From assembly GCF_011046895.1 (NCBI RefSeq), contig NZ_CP049250.1, positions 1,710,501 through 1,774,500 of the forward strand: 64,000 nucleotides of DNA. The letters run 5' to 3'. Shown piece after piece: positions 22,822 to 30,386 of the stretch; within the stretch, counting starts at the first letter, position 1; every line of letters starts with the position of its first letter. Source of the stretch: Rhizobium rhizoryzae (GTDB lineage: Bacteria; Pseudomonadota; Alphaproteobacteria; Rhizobiales; Rhizobiaceae). Made by a program: the position numbers and the translations under genes. The notes beneath the pieces are model-generated. The model was not told the DNA's origin and searched no databases. It was given only the letters and a program-made list of their open reading frames with translations.

Positions 22822-22860
22822 GAAACGGCGTCGGGTCATCCCGGCGCCGTTTTCGTTTTC
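22822..22860. terminator. Intrinsic terminator after glnII
   Basis: AACGGCG-T-CGGG and CCCG-G-CGCCGTT pair around TCAT, followed by TTTCGTTTTC. It lies between glnII and the convergent ClC gene; the reverse strand also has a short T-rich tail, so it may serve both. Confidence 0.85.
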
Positions 22861-22882
22861 TCAGTATTGATTTTTACAGGTT

Positions 22883-24697
22883 TCAGGCCTCGCCCACGGC
22901 TTCGCGGCGGCGGCGATCCAGTTCTTCGGAGTATCGCCGCAATGTGTGCGCTTCGCTGAGCTGGCCGATGACGCGCCGGTCGATGAGATTGTTGATAACC
23001 GGCAGAGCCTCCGCATGGGCCTGATCGAAGATTTCAGCCGCCTGCTTCGCGTTCATGTTCGGCAACAGGAAGTCGTTCTCGAACTGGAGAAAATCCTTGA
23101 CCTCGCTCCGTGGCTTCGTGCTTTCGACCTCCTCGGCGTAAACCTCCGGTATCGATACAATGCCGGCATAGCGGTCGTTATCATCCAGCAGAATGGCGCG
23201 TTTGGCTGAGCCGAGCGGAAAAGCTTCCCGGAATTCTGCCAAGGACACACCCAGCTTCGCGCATTTCACATCGGAACGCATAAGCTTGTCGACGGTCAGG
23301 TTGCGGATCCAGCCGACATCATGGGCCGAGCGGATGCTTTCCCCCCGCAGGTGGAAACGCCATGTCGCGAATGAGTAGCCGAATGTATTTCGCACGACGA
23401 GCGATGAGGTGATGACGGCCGCCAGAACGAGGGCCGTGATGGGAAAGTCTGCCGTGATTTCCAGCGCCAGGAAGGTCATGGTCAGCGGGCCGCCGATGAT
23501 TGCAACGGCCAGCGCACTCATTCCCACCACCGCCAGCACGGTCGGCGTCAGGGAACCGGTCGTGATGAAGTCAGCAGGCATGGCAAATATCTTGCCAAGC
23601 AATGCGCCCATGAAGAGCGATGCGAAGAACAGGCCACCACGGAAGCCGGACCCGATCGACACCGCCGAGGCGACCGATTTGAGCAGGAAGAGGCCAATAA
23701 GCACCTGCACCGGGGCCTGGCTATCCAGATTGATGTGAAGCGCGCCATGTCCGGCGGAAAGAACCTGCGGCGTTATCATGGCCATCAGCCCGATCAGGAT
23801 TCCTCCAAGCGCCGGTCGCAGGTAGGGAGGAAGCGAACTCTTGCGCGCCGTTTCCTCAATGAAGGCGACGCCCTGCATGATCAGGATACCGACGCCTGCG
23901 CAGATTGCGCCGAGCGCAATGGCCGGGATGTAATCCGCTGGCGTGATCGTCCCGATTTCACCGACTTCGATCAAAAAGCTGTCGCCGGAAAACCCGCGCG
24001 CCACGAAGGTTGCCACGATGGCCGAGACGACGACAGGCGCCAGGGCGACCATGCTGTAGGTGCCGATGATGAGCTCGAACGCATAGAAGGCGCCGGTGAG
24101 CGGTGCATTGAAGGCGGCGGCGATGGCGCCGGCGGCACCGCAACCAACGAGGACGCGCATGTCTTCCCGCCGCAATTTGAGCTTGGAGCCGAGCTTCGAT
24201 GCGAGACCGGCGGAGAGCTGGGTGTAGCCGGCTTCCAGTCCGACAGAGGCTCCGAAGCCGTTGGAGATCAGGTTCTGCACCGCGACGATCACGCTGTCGG
24301 TCAGCGAGATGCGCCCGCCATAGAGCGCGTTGGCCTCGATGGGGTCAACCATTGCGCGCTTTCGCCGTCGCGACAGGATGAACAGGACGCAGCCAAGGAC
24401 AATGCCGCCGACAATGGGCGCGCACAGGACGATGAGTTTGTTTTCGATCTCCGAGGCGCTCAGCCACTCGCTCATTTCGATGCCGAAGATCAGGCTGTGC
24501 AATGCCTTGGAAATCCAGCTCATGCCGCTGACCGCACAGCCTGCGCCGATGCCGATCAGAATGCCGGAAAAGATCAGTCCGATCTCGGAGCCGCGCGTGA
24601 AGGCCTTCCTTTTCAGGAGCTTGCCCCAGGTTTGGCCAAACTTGAATATCGCTCCGGGAGCCAGCGTCTGCATCGAGCCTGCAGCCTTCCTGTTCAT
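22883..24697 (-). CDS. ClC-family chloride channel/exchanger with C-terminal CBS domains
   Basis: A 604-residue inner-membrane protein with the ClC fold (about residues 30-440, many hydrophobic helices) and a cytoplasmic CBS pair (about 460-590). The gating-glutamate region reads VGLEAGYTQ, keeping the Glu of the GxEGP motif; GSGFRGGLFFASLF fits the third selectivity segment. The canonical GSGIP motif with the chloride-binding Ser is not seen; the corresponding place reads VDPIEANALYGG. Anion selectivity is therefore uncertain. The CBS domains suggest control by a nucleotide. The ATG at 24697 has only a weak ribosome site, and an ATG eight codons later is possible. Monocistronic, convergent with glnII. 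Confidence 0.85.
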   Translation of the reverse strand: MNRKAAGSMQTLAPGAIFKFGQTWGKLLKRKAFTRGSEIGLIFSGILIGIGAGCAVSGMSWISKALHSLIFGIEMSEWLSASEIENKLIVLCAPIVGGIVLGCVLFILSRRRKRAMVDPIEANALYGGRISLTDSVIVAVQNLISNGFGASVGLEAGYTQLSAGLASKLGSKLKLRREDMRVLVGCGAAGAIAAAFNAPLTGAFYAFELIIGTYSMVALAPVVVSAIVATFVARGFSGDSFLIEVGEIGTITPADYIPAIALGAICAGVGILIMQGVAFIEETARKSSLPPYLRPALGGILIGLMAMITPQVLSAGHGALHINLDSQAPVQVLIGLFLLKSVASAVSIGSGFRGGLFFASLFMGALLGKIFAMPADFITTGSLTPTVLAVVGMSALAVAIIGGPLTMTFLALEITADFPITALVLAAVITSSLVVRNTFGYSFATWRFHLRGESIRSAHDVGWIRNLTVDKLMRSDVKCAKLGVSLAEFREAFPLGSAKRAILLDDNDRYAGIVSIPEVYAEEVESTKPRSEVKDFLQFENDFLLPNMNAKQAAEIFDQAHAEALPVINNLIDRRVIGQLSEAHTLRRYSEELDRRRREAVGEA

Positions 24698-24902
24698 GAT
24701 TTTACATCAGCGCCAAACAGCGCCTATGCCTTGGGCCTCTCTACCCGGCAATTGGAGCCAAGGCGTCAAGTGTCAAGCGCGGTCAGTGCAAGCTGTGGGC
24801 GCTTATAGGAGTGGGAAAGCGACGATTTCATGAACGCGCGGTTCAGAAGCTGTTCAGTTTTCACTTCCTAATCTCCTCACTATCGAAACTGAGGTGACGA
24901 TC

Positions 24903-25220
24903 ATGAAGTCTATGTTTTTGGCTGCCGCAATCCTTGCTGCCGGCGCGGTTGCCGCCGAAGCGCAACCCATGCCCGTCGCACCAAAAGTCGTTCCGGCGAA
25001 TGGTGCAGCATCTGGCTTGATTGAGAAGGTCGACTGGGCCTGCGGGCGCGGCTGGAGATTGAACCGCTGGGGTGAGTGCGTACCGCGCCGCCCACCGCCA
25101 CCGCCGCGCTATCACCGCCCGCCGCCGCCACCGCCAGGCTGGGGTTGGGGCCCGCCGCCGCGCCATCATCACCATCACGGTGGGTGGGATCGCCGCTGGG
25201 GTGGTCCGCCGCGCTGGTAA
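24903..25220 (+). CDS. Small secreted Pro/Gly/Trp/His-rich protein (GCG_CRPN-type)
   Basis: A 105-residue protein with a clean signal peptide (residues 1 to about 21, ending AAEAQ). A short segment CGRGWRLNRWGECVPRR with two cysteines follows, then a tail of Pro runs, WGWG and a run of five His. This layout matches small exported proteins annotated GCG_CRPN prefix-to-repeats in Rhizobiales. The His/Pro tail could bind metal ions or lie in the cell wall; that is inference. The ATG at 24903 has GAGG eight bases upstream; a GTG at 24894 is less likely. Function is not known. Confidence 0.75.
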   Translation: MKSMFLAAAILAAGAVAAEAQPMPVAPKVVPANGAASGLIEKVDWACGRGWRLNRWGECVPRRPPPPPRYHRPPPPPPGWGWGPPPRHHHHHGGWDRRWGGPPRW

Positions 25221-25230
25221 AGTCCAACGC

Positions 25231-25260
25231 GAGCCGGGTGCAGGATCTGCTGCCCGGCTC
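25231..25260. terminator. GC-rich hairpin between convergent genes
   Basis: GAGCCGGG (25231-25238) pairs with CCCGGCTC (25253-25260) around a 14-base loop. No T run follows on either strand, so termination is plausible but not certain. It lies between the small secreted protein and the convergent Tad-like gene. Confidence 0.45.
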
Positions 25261-25272
25261 CAGGGCCTGATA

Positions 25273-26562
25273 TCAGCTCGTAATGCGCGATGAACTGATG
25301 ATTTTCATGAAGAGCGCGCTCATGGCCTGGGATATGCCTTCCGACGGGCTGACTTCAAAGAAATAGCCGGAAGATGCGCAGCTCTGCATGCGTGAAGCGA
25401 TCTCTGCCTGGAACGGGCTGATCCAGTCATTGTACCACTGGTTGGTCGGCAAAGGCAGATAGGTGGTATAGAGAACGGCGACCTTATAGCCCTGGTCCTT
25501 CAACGCCTGGCAGGCATCGGGATTGATGGGTTCCTGGCAACGTCCACCCGTCAGCTTCTTGGTGCAGCCAACAGGCTTGTAGCTGTCGTTGACGCCATCC
25601 GAGACAAAGAAGACGATTTTCTCCGGCGATGTCGAGGTGGCACCAGTGCCCGCCGGGCCGATGACTTTCGCGATGTTCTGCATCGCAAGGGTGAAATCCG
25701 TCTGCTGGTCGTTATTATAGCCCTGATAGGGGATCGACATCAGATCTATCATGCTGGCCTTGTTCTTGGCCGTCTTGAGATCCGAGGTCAGGTTCGCCAC
25801 TTCCATCAGCTTCGTATCTTCCGCCTTCTGGCCGAAAGTATAGACCGCCATACGGAACTGATTGGACACCTTGCGCGCGCTCGTTGCCGTGTCCATCAAG
25901 GCGGCCGTTGCCTGCGCAACGACGTTGATGCGCGTCGTGACACCCAGTTGCTTGGCAAGATTGTAATAGCTGTTCGGGTCTTCGACGCCATTGTTGACGA
26001 TATGGCAAGCGAAGGCGCATTTATCGCCCGTATTAGCCACCATGGTGGAGATGTCGGATGGCGTGGCCGCCACGCCCATGGAAGGCGTGTTGTCCAGCAA
26101 CAGATAGAAATCGCGGTAGGTCGCCGTCTTATAGGCAGCGGTTGCCGTTCCGCTGATGGTGATCTTGTTTTGGCCGAGTGCCATCAGCAATGACGTCGGT
26201 ACCTCTGCGGAATAGGTGATCTTTGACGTCAGGTCGACCCCTGATCGCGATACAGTCGCAGACACATTCGTCAGTGTGTAGGGTCTGTTGCCCGTTATTT
26301 CGCCGCTGAACAGGTTCTTGGCGTCGGTTTCCGCATCAAGGATTTCGCCATCACCGGTCATCGACATGGCTTTCTTGTAGCCGGCCGAGTTATCCGAGAT
26401 TGCCGCCAGCGCCGCAGCGTCAGCGGCAGACTGAAGCTCGTTCTTGGCAGCCAGTGCATTGGCAAAGTCGACGCTCAAACCGGCAACGGCGGCAAGTGGA
26501 ACCATGAGGAGCGCGCTCATGATCCCAAAATTTCCGCTGCGATCTTTCAGAATGCTTCGCAT
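25273..26562 (-). CDS. Second TadG-like protein with von Willebrand factor A domain
   Basis: A 429-residue relative of the protein at 12765-14069. Residues 1-40 are a pseudopilin-like N-terminus (RSGNFGIMSALLMVPLAAVAG) with one membrane segment and a following Ala-rich helix. The von Willebrand A domain starts near 150 with DNTPSM at 157-162, a metal-site motif in which Thr replaces the first Ser, and contains FFVSDGVND. It probably faces the periplasm. Two such genes 11 kb apart, with no tad cluster near either, suggest that they work with machinery encoded elsewhere or as stand-alone envelope proteins. The substrate or partner is unknown. Confidence 0.8.
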   Translation of the reverse strand: MRSILKDRSGNFGIMSALLMVPLAAVAGLSVDFANALAAKNELQSAADAAALAAISDNSAGYKKAMSMTGDGEILDAETDAKNLFSGEITGNRPYTLTNVSATVSRSGVDLTSKITYSAEVPTSLLMALGQNKITISGTATAAYKTATYRDFYLLLDNTPSMGVAATPSDISTMVANTGDKCAFACHIVNNGVEDPNSYYNLAKQLGVTTRINVVAQATAALMDTATSARKVSNQFRMAVYTFGQKAEDTKLMEVANLTSDLKTAKNKASMIDLMSIPYQGYNNDQQTDFTLAMQNIAKVIGPAGTGATSTSPEKIVFFVSDGVNDSYKPVGCTKKLTGGRCQEPINPDACQALKDQGYKVAVLYTTYLPLPTNQWYNDWISPFQAEIASRMQSCASSGYFFEVSPSEGISQAMSALFMKIISSSRITS

Positions 26563-27019
26563 GGTTCTGTCTCAGGTTTCGGCAGTTCCCTCCGGTATTA
26601 TGGTGCTGCAGTATAAATTTCATGAATCTAATGTTGTTCGACCTGATCGGAAACATCCATTGGTAATAATGGATGAATGGATAATGTTAATTTTGTTGCA
26701 TCTCTCTGACGTAACGTAATTTTTGCTCAGGTTGCGCTTGGATTATTCTTTCGGTTGTGATTGTACACGCAATGCGGGTAGGTGAGCGCTTCTCATTGAT
26801 AAGGAAGGGTCATGCTCAAGAGTTGAGCCATGCAGTAACCGGCCGCTTCATGAATACGGTTGCTCAGCTTCAGGTCGGTAACGCGAGATGCTCAACAGTT
26901 GCCCTATGATGCCACCGACGGCAGTGCAGTTCATGCGCGTCTGAGGGATGGACGAAGGACAGCCACCCTTGTGCTCGGCGCCTGTGGACGCGGCTGTTCA
27001 CTGCGACCAGAGGTGAGCG
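26563..27019. other. Intergenic region, no gene supported
   Basis: 457 bases between the divergent Tad-like and SANT-like genes, partly AT-rich near 26600-26720. A small inverted repeat, ATCCATT/AATGGAT, lies near 26646-26666 upstream of the Tad-like gene. Open frames from about 26860 on both strands lack ribosome sites and family resemblance. The promoters of both flanking genes must be here, but I cannot place them. Confidence 0.5.
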
Positions 27020-27607
27020 ATGAGCCTGGACTATTTGACTCGTGCGGTGAAGATGGGTCAGCGCAGCCGTCGGCGGATGCGCAAGCATGGCCAGAACATG
27101 AAGGGCGACAGGCTCTGGAGCCGGGAGGAGGAGGCGGTCCTCATTGCTCATCAAGGCGAGTACGATCTGATGAGCAAGCTTCTGCCGCACCGTTCGCGCG
27201 CCGCGATTGCCAGTCGCTGCCAGTTGCTGGGGCTTCGCCGGAAGATCCATGTCTGGACCGCCGCAGAGCTTGCAAAGCTGCGTCGGCTTTATCCCGTTGC
27301 CAGCGTCCAGGAAATCGAAGAGGCCTTTCCGCACTCCAGCTGGACGAATATCTGCCAGGTGGCGCGCTATCACGGATTTTGTCGCGCGGTCCGGTCAACC
27401 TACAAAAGCACAGGTCATCCCGCACTTGATGACGTGCGACAGCGTTGCCTGGAAATTCGCTGGACAATGAAGGATCTCGACAAGGCGGCTCGCACAGGTT
27501 GCTATTTTCAGCGCGCCGGATGGATCGGCAAGAAGATAAACTACCGGGCACTCGGGCGTGCCATAGAGGCCTTGGACGGCGTTATTGAATGCCGATGGAA
27601 AGAATAG
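27020..27607 (+). CDS. Hypothetical protein with tandem SANT/Myb-like helix-turn-helix repeats
   Basis: A 195-residue basic protein I cannot assign to a named family. Residues 31-72 (RLWSREEEAVLIAHQG...) and 77-120 (HVWTAAELAKLRRLYP...) look like two SANT/Myb-type three-helix repeats, each with an early Trp and acidic helix start. Residues 125-195 form a separate C-terminal region (RCLEIRWTMKDLDKAARTG...). Such repeats bind DNA in phage and plasmid proteins, so a DNA-binding role is plausible. GAGGTGAGCG precedes the ATG, a good ribosome site. It is a single gene with its own terminator, next to tRNA-Val, a common insertion point for foreign DNA; no integrase or attachment repeat is seen. Confidence 0.7.
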   Translation: MSLDYLTRAVKMGQRSRRRMRKHGQNMKGDRLWSREEEAVLIAHQGEYDLMSKLLPHRSRAAIASRCQLLGLRRKIHVWTAAELAKLRRLYPVASVQEIEEAFPHSSWTNICQVARYHGFCRAVRSTYKSTGHPALDDVRQRCLEIRWTMKDLDKAARTGCYFQRAGWIGKKINYRALGRAIEALDGVIECRWKE

Positions 27608-27667
27608 CCTTGGCCCTCCGCCCTGCCCATGTTCACGGGGGCGAACAAAATTTCGTGCCCTAAAACC

Positions 27668-27700
27668 AAAAGGCCTTCAGATCGCTCTGAAGGCCTTTTT
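27668..27700. terminator. Bidirectional intrinsic terminator (SANT-like gene and tRNA-Val)
   Basis: AAAAGGCCTTCAG and CTGAAGGCCTTTT pair around a six-base loop. On the plus strand the run continues TTTTTG; on the minus strand the tail is TTTTGGTTTT. It lies between the convergent SANT-like gene and tRNA-Val and should serve both. Confidence 0.9.
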
Positions 27701-27709
27701 GAATGGGAA

Positions 27710-27784
<75 letters not shown>

Positions 27785-27797
27785 TTCCGTGGCGGCG

Positions 27798-27827
27798 GAT
27801 AGACCATAAAAGCGGCCGACCCGTCAA
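27798..27827 (-). promoter_or_regulatory. Putative tRNA-Val promoter
   Basis: TTGACG (minus strand, 27822-27827) is followed 18 bases later by TCTATC (27798-27803), a weak -10. It is 14 bases upstream of the tRNA 5' end. The -35 lies in the loop of the cpdR terminator hairpin. Confidence 0.5.
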
Positions 27828-27835
27828 CCGCTTTT
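27808..27835 (-). terminator. Probable terminator of cpdR
   Basis: AAAAGCGG pairs with CCGCTTTT around a 12-base loop, giving a minus-strand tail of TTTTATGG. The opposite strand also has a six-T run. It lies about 55 bases past the cpdR stop. Confidence 0.65.
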
Positions 27836-27890
27836 TTGCATCTTCGTGACGTTTTTTTGAAGCGTCAGAAAGAAGCCCGGAAAACCGGGG

Positions 27891-28253
27891 TCAAGCGGCC
27901 AGAAGCTTGTTCACTTCGTCCACAAGGTCACGCAGGTGGAAGGGCTTGGAAAGCACCTTGGCGTCCTTCGGAGCCTTCGAATCGGAGTTCAGGGCAACGG
28001 CGGCGAAGCCGGTGATGAACATGACCTTGAGATCCGGGTCGAGTTCGGTGGCGCGACGCGCCAGCTCGATACCATCCATCTCAGGCATCACGATATCGGT
28101 CAGAAGCAGGGAGAACGGCTCCTCGCGCAGGCGGTCATAAGCGCTTGCTCCATTGTCGAAGGAGGTCACCTTGTAACCGGCCTTTTCCAGCGCCTTGACC
28201 AGGAAGCGGCGCATATCATTGTCATCTTCGGCGAGAAGGATCTTTTGCATCAT
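27891..28253 (-). CDS. cpdR: Single-domain response regulator CpdR
   Basis: A 120-residue stand-alone receiver domain. Acidic pocket residues are in LLAEDDNDM, the phospho-acceptor Asp is in LLLTDIVMPEMDG, and the conserved Thr (MFITGF) and Lys (LSKPF) follow. The chain ends in Leu-Ala-Ala, as in CpdR proteins that are themselves turned over by ClpXP. In alphaproteobacteria, unphosphorylated CpdR directs ClpXP to cell-cycle substrates such as CtrA. Close resemblance to rhizobial CpdR1 and the Ala-Ala end support the name. Two adjacent ATGs (28253 and 28250) are possible starts; no strong ribosome site is seen. Confidence 0.9.
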   Translation of the reverse strand: MMQKILLAEDDNDMRRFLVKALEKAGYKVTSFDNGASAYDRLREEPFSLLLTDIVMPEMDGIELARRATELDPDLKVMFITGFAAVALNSDSKAPKDAKVLSKPFHLRDLVDEVNKLLAA

Positions 28254-28429
28254 CAGGACCGTTAATGGGTTTCTCTTGAATTAGGGCTTTGACGGTAGCT
28301 TTTCGCCAGTAAAAAACCGGTGAACGATAACCGTCAGATGCCTTCTTTATGGATTTACATAGTATGGACTTCGCAGCAGGCAACTGGCAACATGTCACCT
28401 TGAGTTGTTCACTACATGGTAAAGAACGA

Positions 28430-29314
28430 ATGCAATGGGCTGATGGTCGGCTAGAACCCTTTGAAGTGCGGGAGCCTGAGCAGCAAACCATTCCCTTTGT
28501 CTTCAATTCCCCCCATAGCGGCCGGTTTTATCCACCGGAATTTCTGGCGGCGTCCCGGCTTGATTCCTTGAGTATCCGCAGATCCGAGGACCACTTTGTA
28601 GACGAGTTGTTCTCGGATGCGCCCCAACTCGGTGCGCCACTGCTGGTTGCCCACTTTCCACGCGCCTATCTGGATGTCAACCGCGAGCCTTACGAGCTTG
28701 ACCCGCGCATGTTCGAGGATGCTCTGCCATCCTACGCCAATATCGGCTCCATGCGCGTTGCAGGTGGGTTGGGTACGGTTCCACGGATCGTTGCGGAGAA
28801 CATGGAGATCTATGCGCGACGCATGCCGGTTGCGGATGCGCTGTCGCGCATCGAGGCGCTCTACAAGCCCTACCATGCGTGCCTGAGGCGCCTGATTGCT
28901 CGCACTCACGCCCGTTTCGGCTTTTCCGTCCTGATCGACTGCCATTCCATGCCGGGCAATATCCGCATTGCGGGCTCGGATACGCGGCCCGATTTCATCA
29001 TTGGAGATCGCTACGGCACCAGTGCCTCCGCCGAACTGTCGCGTGCGGCCTTGCATATCCTGGAGGATCTCGGCTTCAACGCCGTTCGCAACAAGCCCTA
29101 TGCGGGCGGCTTCATTACCGAACACTACGGCCGCCCGGTCCGTGGGCTTCATGCCCTGCAGATCGAGATCAACCGGTCTCTCTATGTGGATGAGGCAACG
29201 CTGGAAAAACGCGCGGATTTCGAGGTGGTCGCTGCGGCACTGTCGCTCTTCATGCGGCAGATGATCGATTTTGCGGACGAATTTTCGATCGAATCGACGC
29301 TCGCGGCAGAGTAG
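28430..29314 (+). CDS. N-formylglutamate amidohydrolase family protein
   Basis: A protein of about 294 residues of the FGase family, zinc-dependent hydrolases that release formate from N-formylglutamate in histidine breakdown or act on related N-acyl amino acids. Family motifs are NSPHSGR near the start, RSEDHFVDELF, HFPRAYLDVNR, DCHSMPG and the C-terminal GGFITEHYG. I prefer the ATG at 28430, since homology begins right after it; an upstream ATG at 28349 would add 27 residues. No hut genes are nearby, so the physiological substrate is uncertain. It is divergent from cpdR. Confidence 0.85.
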   Translation: MQWADGRLEPFEVREPEQQTIPFVFNSPHSGRFYPPEFLAASRLDSLSIRRSEDHFVDELFSDAPQLGAPLLVAHFPRAYLDVNREPYELDPRMFEDALPSYANIGSMRVAGGLGTVPRIVAENMEIYARRMPVADALSRIEALYKPYHACLRRLIARTHARFGFSVLIDCHSMPGNIRIAGSDTRPDFIIGDRYGTSASAELSRAALHILEDLGFNAVRNKPYAGGFITEHYGRPVRGLHALQIEINRSLYVDEATLEKRADFEVVAAALSLFMRQMIDFADEFSIESTLAAE

Positions 29315-29362
29315 TTTTCGTTTCCTTTTTTATCATTCCTGCCCCGACGCTTGCGTGCGGGC

Positions 29363-29390
29363 AAAAAAAACCGCGCCTCACGGACGCGGC
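29363..29390 (-). terminator. Terminator of the small RNA
   Basis: On the minus strand CCGCG and CGCGG close a nine-base loop and are followed by eight T. It is among the clearest intrinsic terminators in the window. Confidence 0.9.
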
Positions 29391-29441
29391 TAAGTCTAGG
29401 GAGGAAACACCCAAGGAGGGTATTTACAATCTTTCGACTGC
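29363..29441 (-). ncRNA. Small RNA with anti-Shine-Dalgarno loops (alpha-r14/NfeR1-like)
   Basis: A stand-alone minus-strand gene of about 79 bases: a near-consensus sigma-70 promoter at 29449-29477, predicted start near 29441 and a strong terminator ending in eight T. Two small hairpins precede the terminator: ACCC-TCCTT-GGGT and GTTT-CCTCCCT-AGAC. Both loops are complementary to Shine-Dalgarno sequences. This resembles the alpha-r14 family of rhizobial trans-acting small RNAs (NfeR1), which display anti-Shine-Dalgarno motifs in loops and repress translation of many mRNAs. The transcription unit is read directly from sequence; the family name is inference from architecture. Confidence 0.8.
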
Positions 29442-29448
29442 AAAAATC

Positions 29449-29477
29449 ACATTAATGACACATTGCCCAAATGTCAA
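29449..29477 (-). promoter_or_regulatory. Sigma-70 promoter of the small RNA
   Basis: TTGACA (29472-29477) and TAATGT (29449-29454) on the minus strand are 17 bases apart. The -35 is perfect and the -10 matches four of six. No open reading frame follows before the terminator. Confidence 0.85.
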
Positions 29478-29600
29478 GCATTCCTTTTTGGTGATCAAAC
29501 TTAAGGCAGATGCATGTTGTGCCGTTAATTCGATGCGGTTGTGCTTGCTCCTGTCGGCCTTTCGACTAGAAAGGAGGACAAATTTTCGACCGGGGGAAAC

Positions 29601-30377
29601 ATGCTGCCAGATCGCGCCTTCTTCGATAGCCTAGCCGATGCCGCGCGCAGCCAGACGCTGCCTCGTTTCAGGGTCGGGACTGCGGTCGCCAACAAACTGC
29701 ATGGGGGTTTCGATCCGGTGACCGAAGCCGACCAGGCGGCGGAACTCGCCATCCGGGAACTCATCATCAATTCCTTTCCCGACCATGGCATTCTGGGCGA
29801 AGAGCACGAATCGATCGGGCTTGATCGCGAGCATATCTGGGTGATCGATCCGATCGATGGAACTCGTGCTTTCATTTCAGGCGTTCCCGTCTGGGGTACG
29901 CTGATAGGCTTGCGTTCCGGCGGACGAGCCGTGATGGGACTGGTTGACCAGCCTTTCACCGGCGAGCGCTATTTTGCCGATGGGTCTGCAAGCTGGTATT
30001 CCGGCCCGGATGGTGCGCATCGTATCCAGGTGCGCGATTGTGGAGATATCTCCAACGCCATTCTGTTCACCACATCGCCGCACATCTTCTCGACCGCTGA
30101 GCGCAGCCAGTACGACCGCGTCGAGAGCAAGGTTCGCCTCTTCCGCTACGGCACGGATTGCTATGCCTATGCGCTTCTGGCGGCGGGGCATGTGGATCTT
30201 GTCGTCGAAAATGGCCTGAAGCCCTATGATGTCGGTGCACTCATTCCGCTGATCGAGCAGGCGGGCGGCATCATCACCACCTGGGATGGGGGTCGTCCGG
30301 AAGATGGCGGCAGCATCATCGCAGCCGGCAGTCGTGCGGTCTATGAGCAGGCCATGGACCTGCTGGCCGGGCGTTGA
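29601..30377 (+). CDS. hisN: Inositol monophosphatase-family phosphatase, HisN-like histidinol-phosphatase
   Basis: A 258-residue magnesium-dependent phosphatase. Metal-site motifs are GEEHE at 66-70 and DPIDGT at 83-88, with the C-terminal YDVGALIPLIEQAGG. DPVTEADQAAE at about 38-48 is also typical. In Rhizobiales this branch is usually annotated HisN, which dephosphorylates L-histidinol phosphate in histidine synthesis; an inositol or fructose-bisphosphate role cannot be excluded from sequence. I start at the ATG at 29601, after GGGGGAAAC. It is convergent with the hydrolase at 30387 and no other his gene is near. Confidence 0.8.
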   Translation: MLPDRAFFDSLADAARSQTLPRFRVGTAVANKLHGGFDPVTEADQAAELAIRELIINSFPDHGILGEEHESIGLDREHIWVIDPIDGTRAFISGVPVWGTLIGLRSGGRAVMGLVDQPFTGERYFADGSASWYSGPDGAHRIQVRDCGDISNAILFTTSPHIFSTAERSQYDRVESKVRLFRYGTDCYAYALLAAGHVDLVVENGLKPYDVGALIPLIEQAGGIITTWDGGRPEDGGSIIAAGSRAVYEQAMDLLAGR

Positions 30378-30386
30378 CGATCACGC

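Noticed and set aside
26860..27429. Overlapping frames on both strands in and upstream of the SANT-like gene
   Set aside because: No ribosome sites and weak composition; the frame at 27020 has GAGGTGAGCG and repeat structure.
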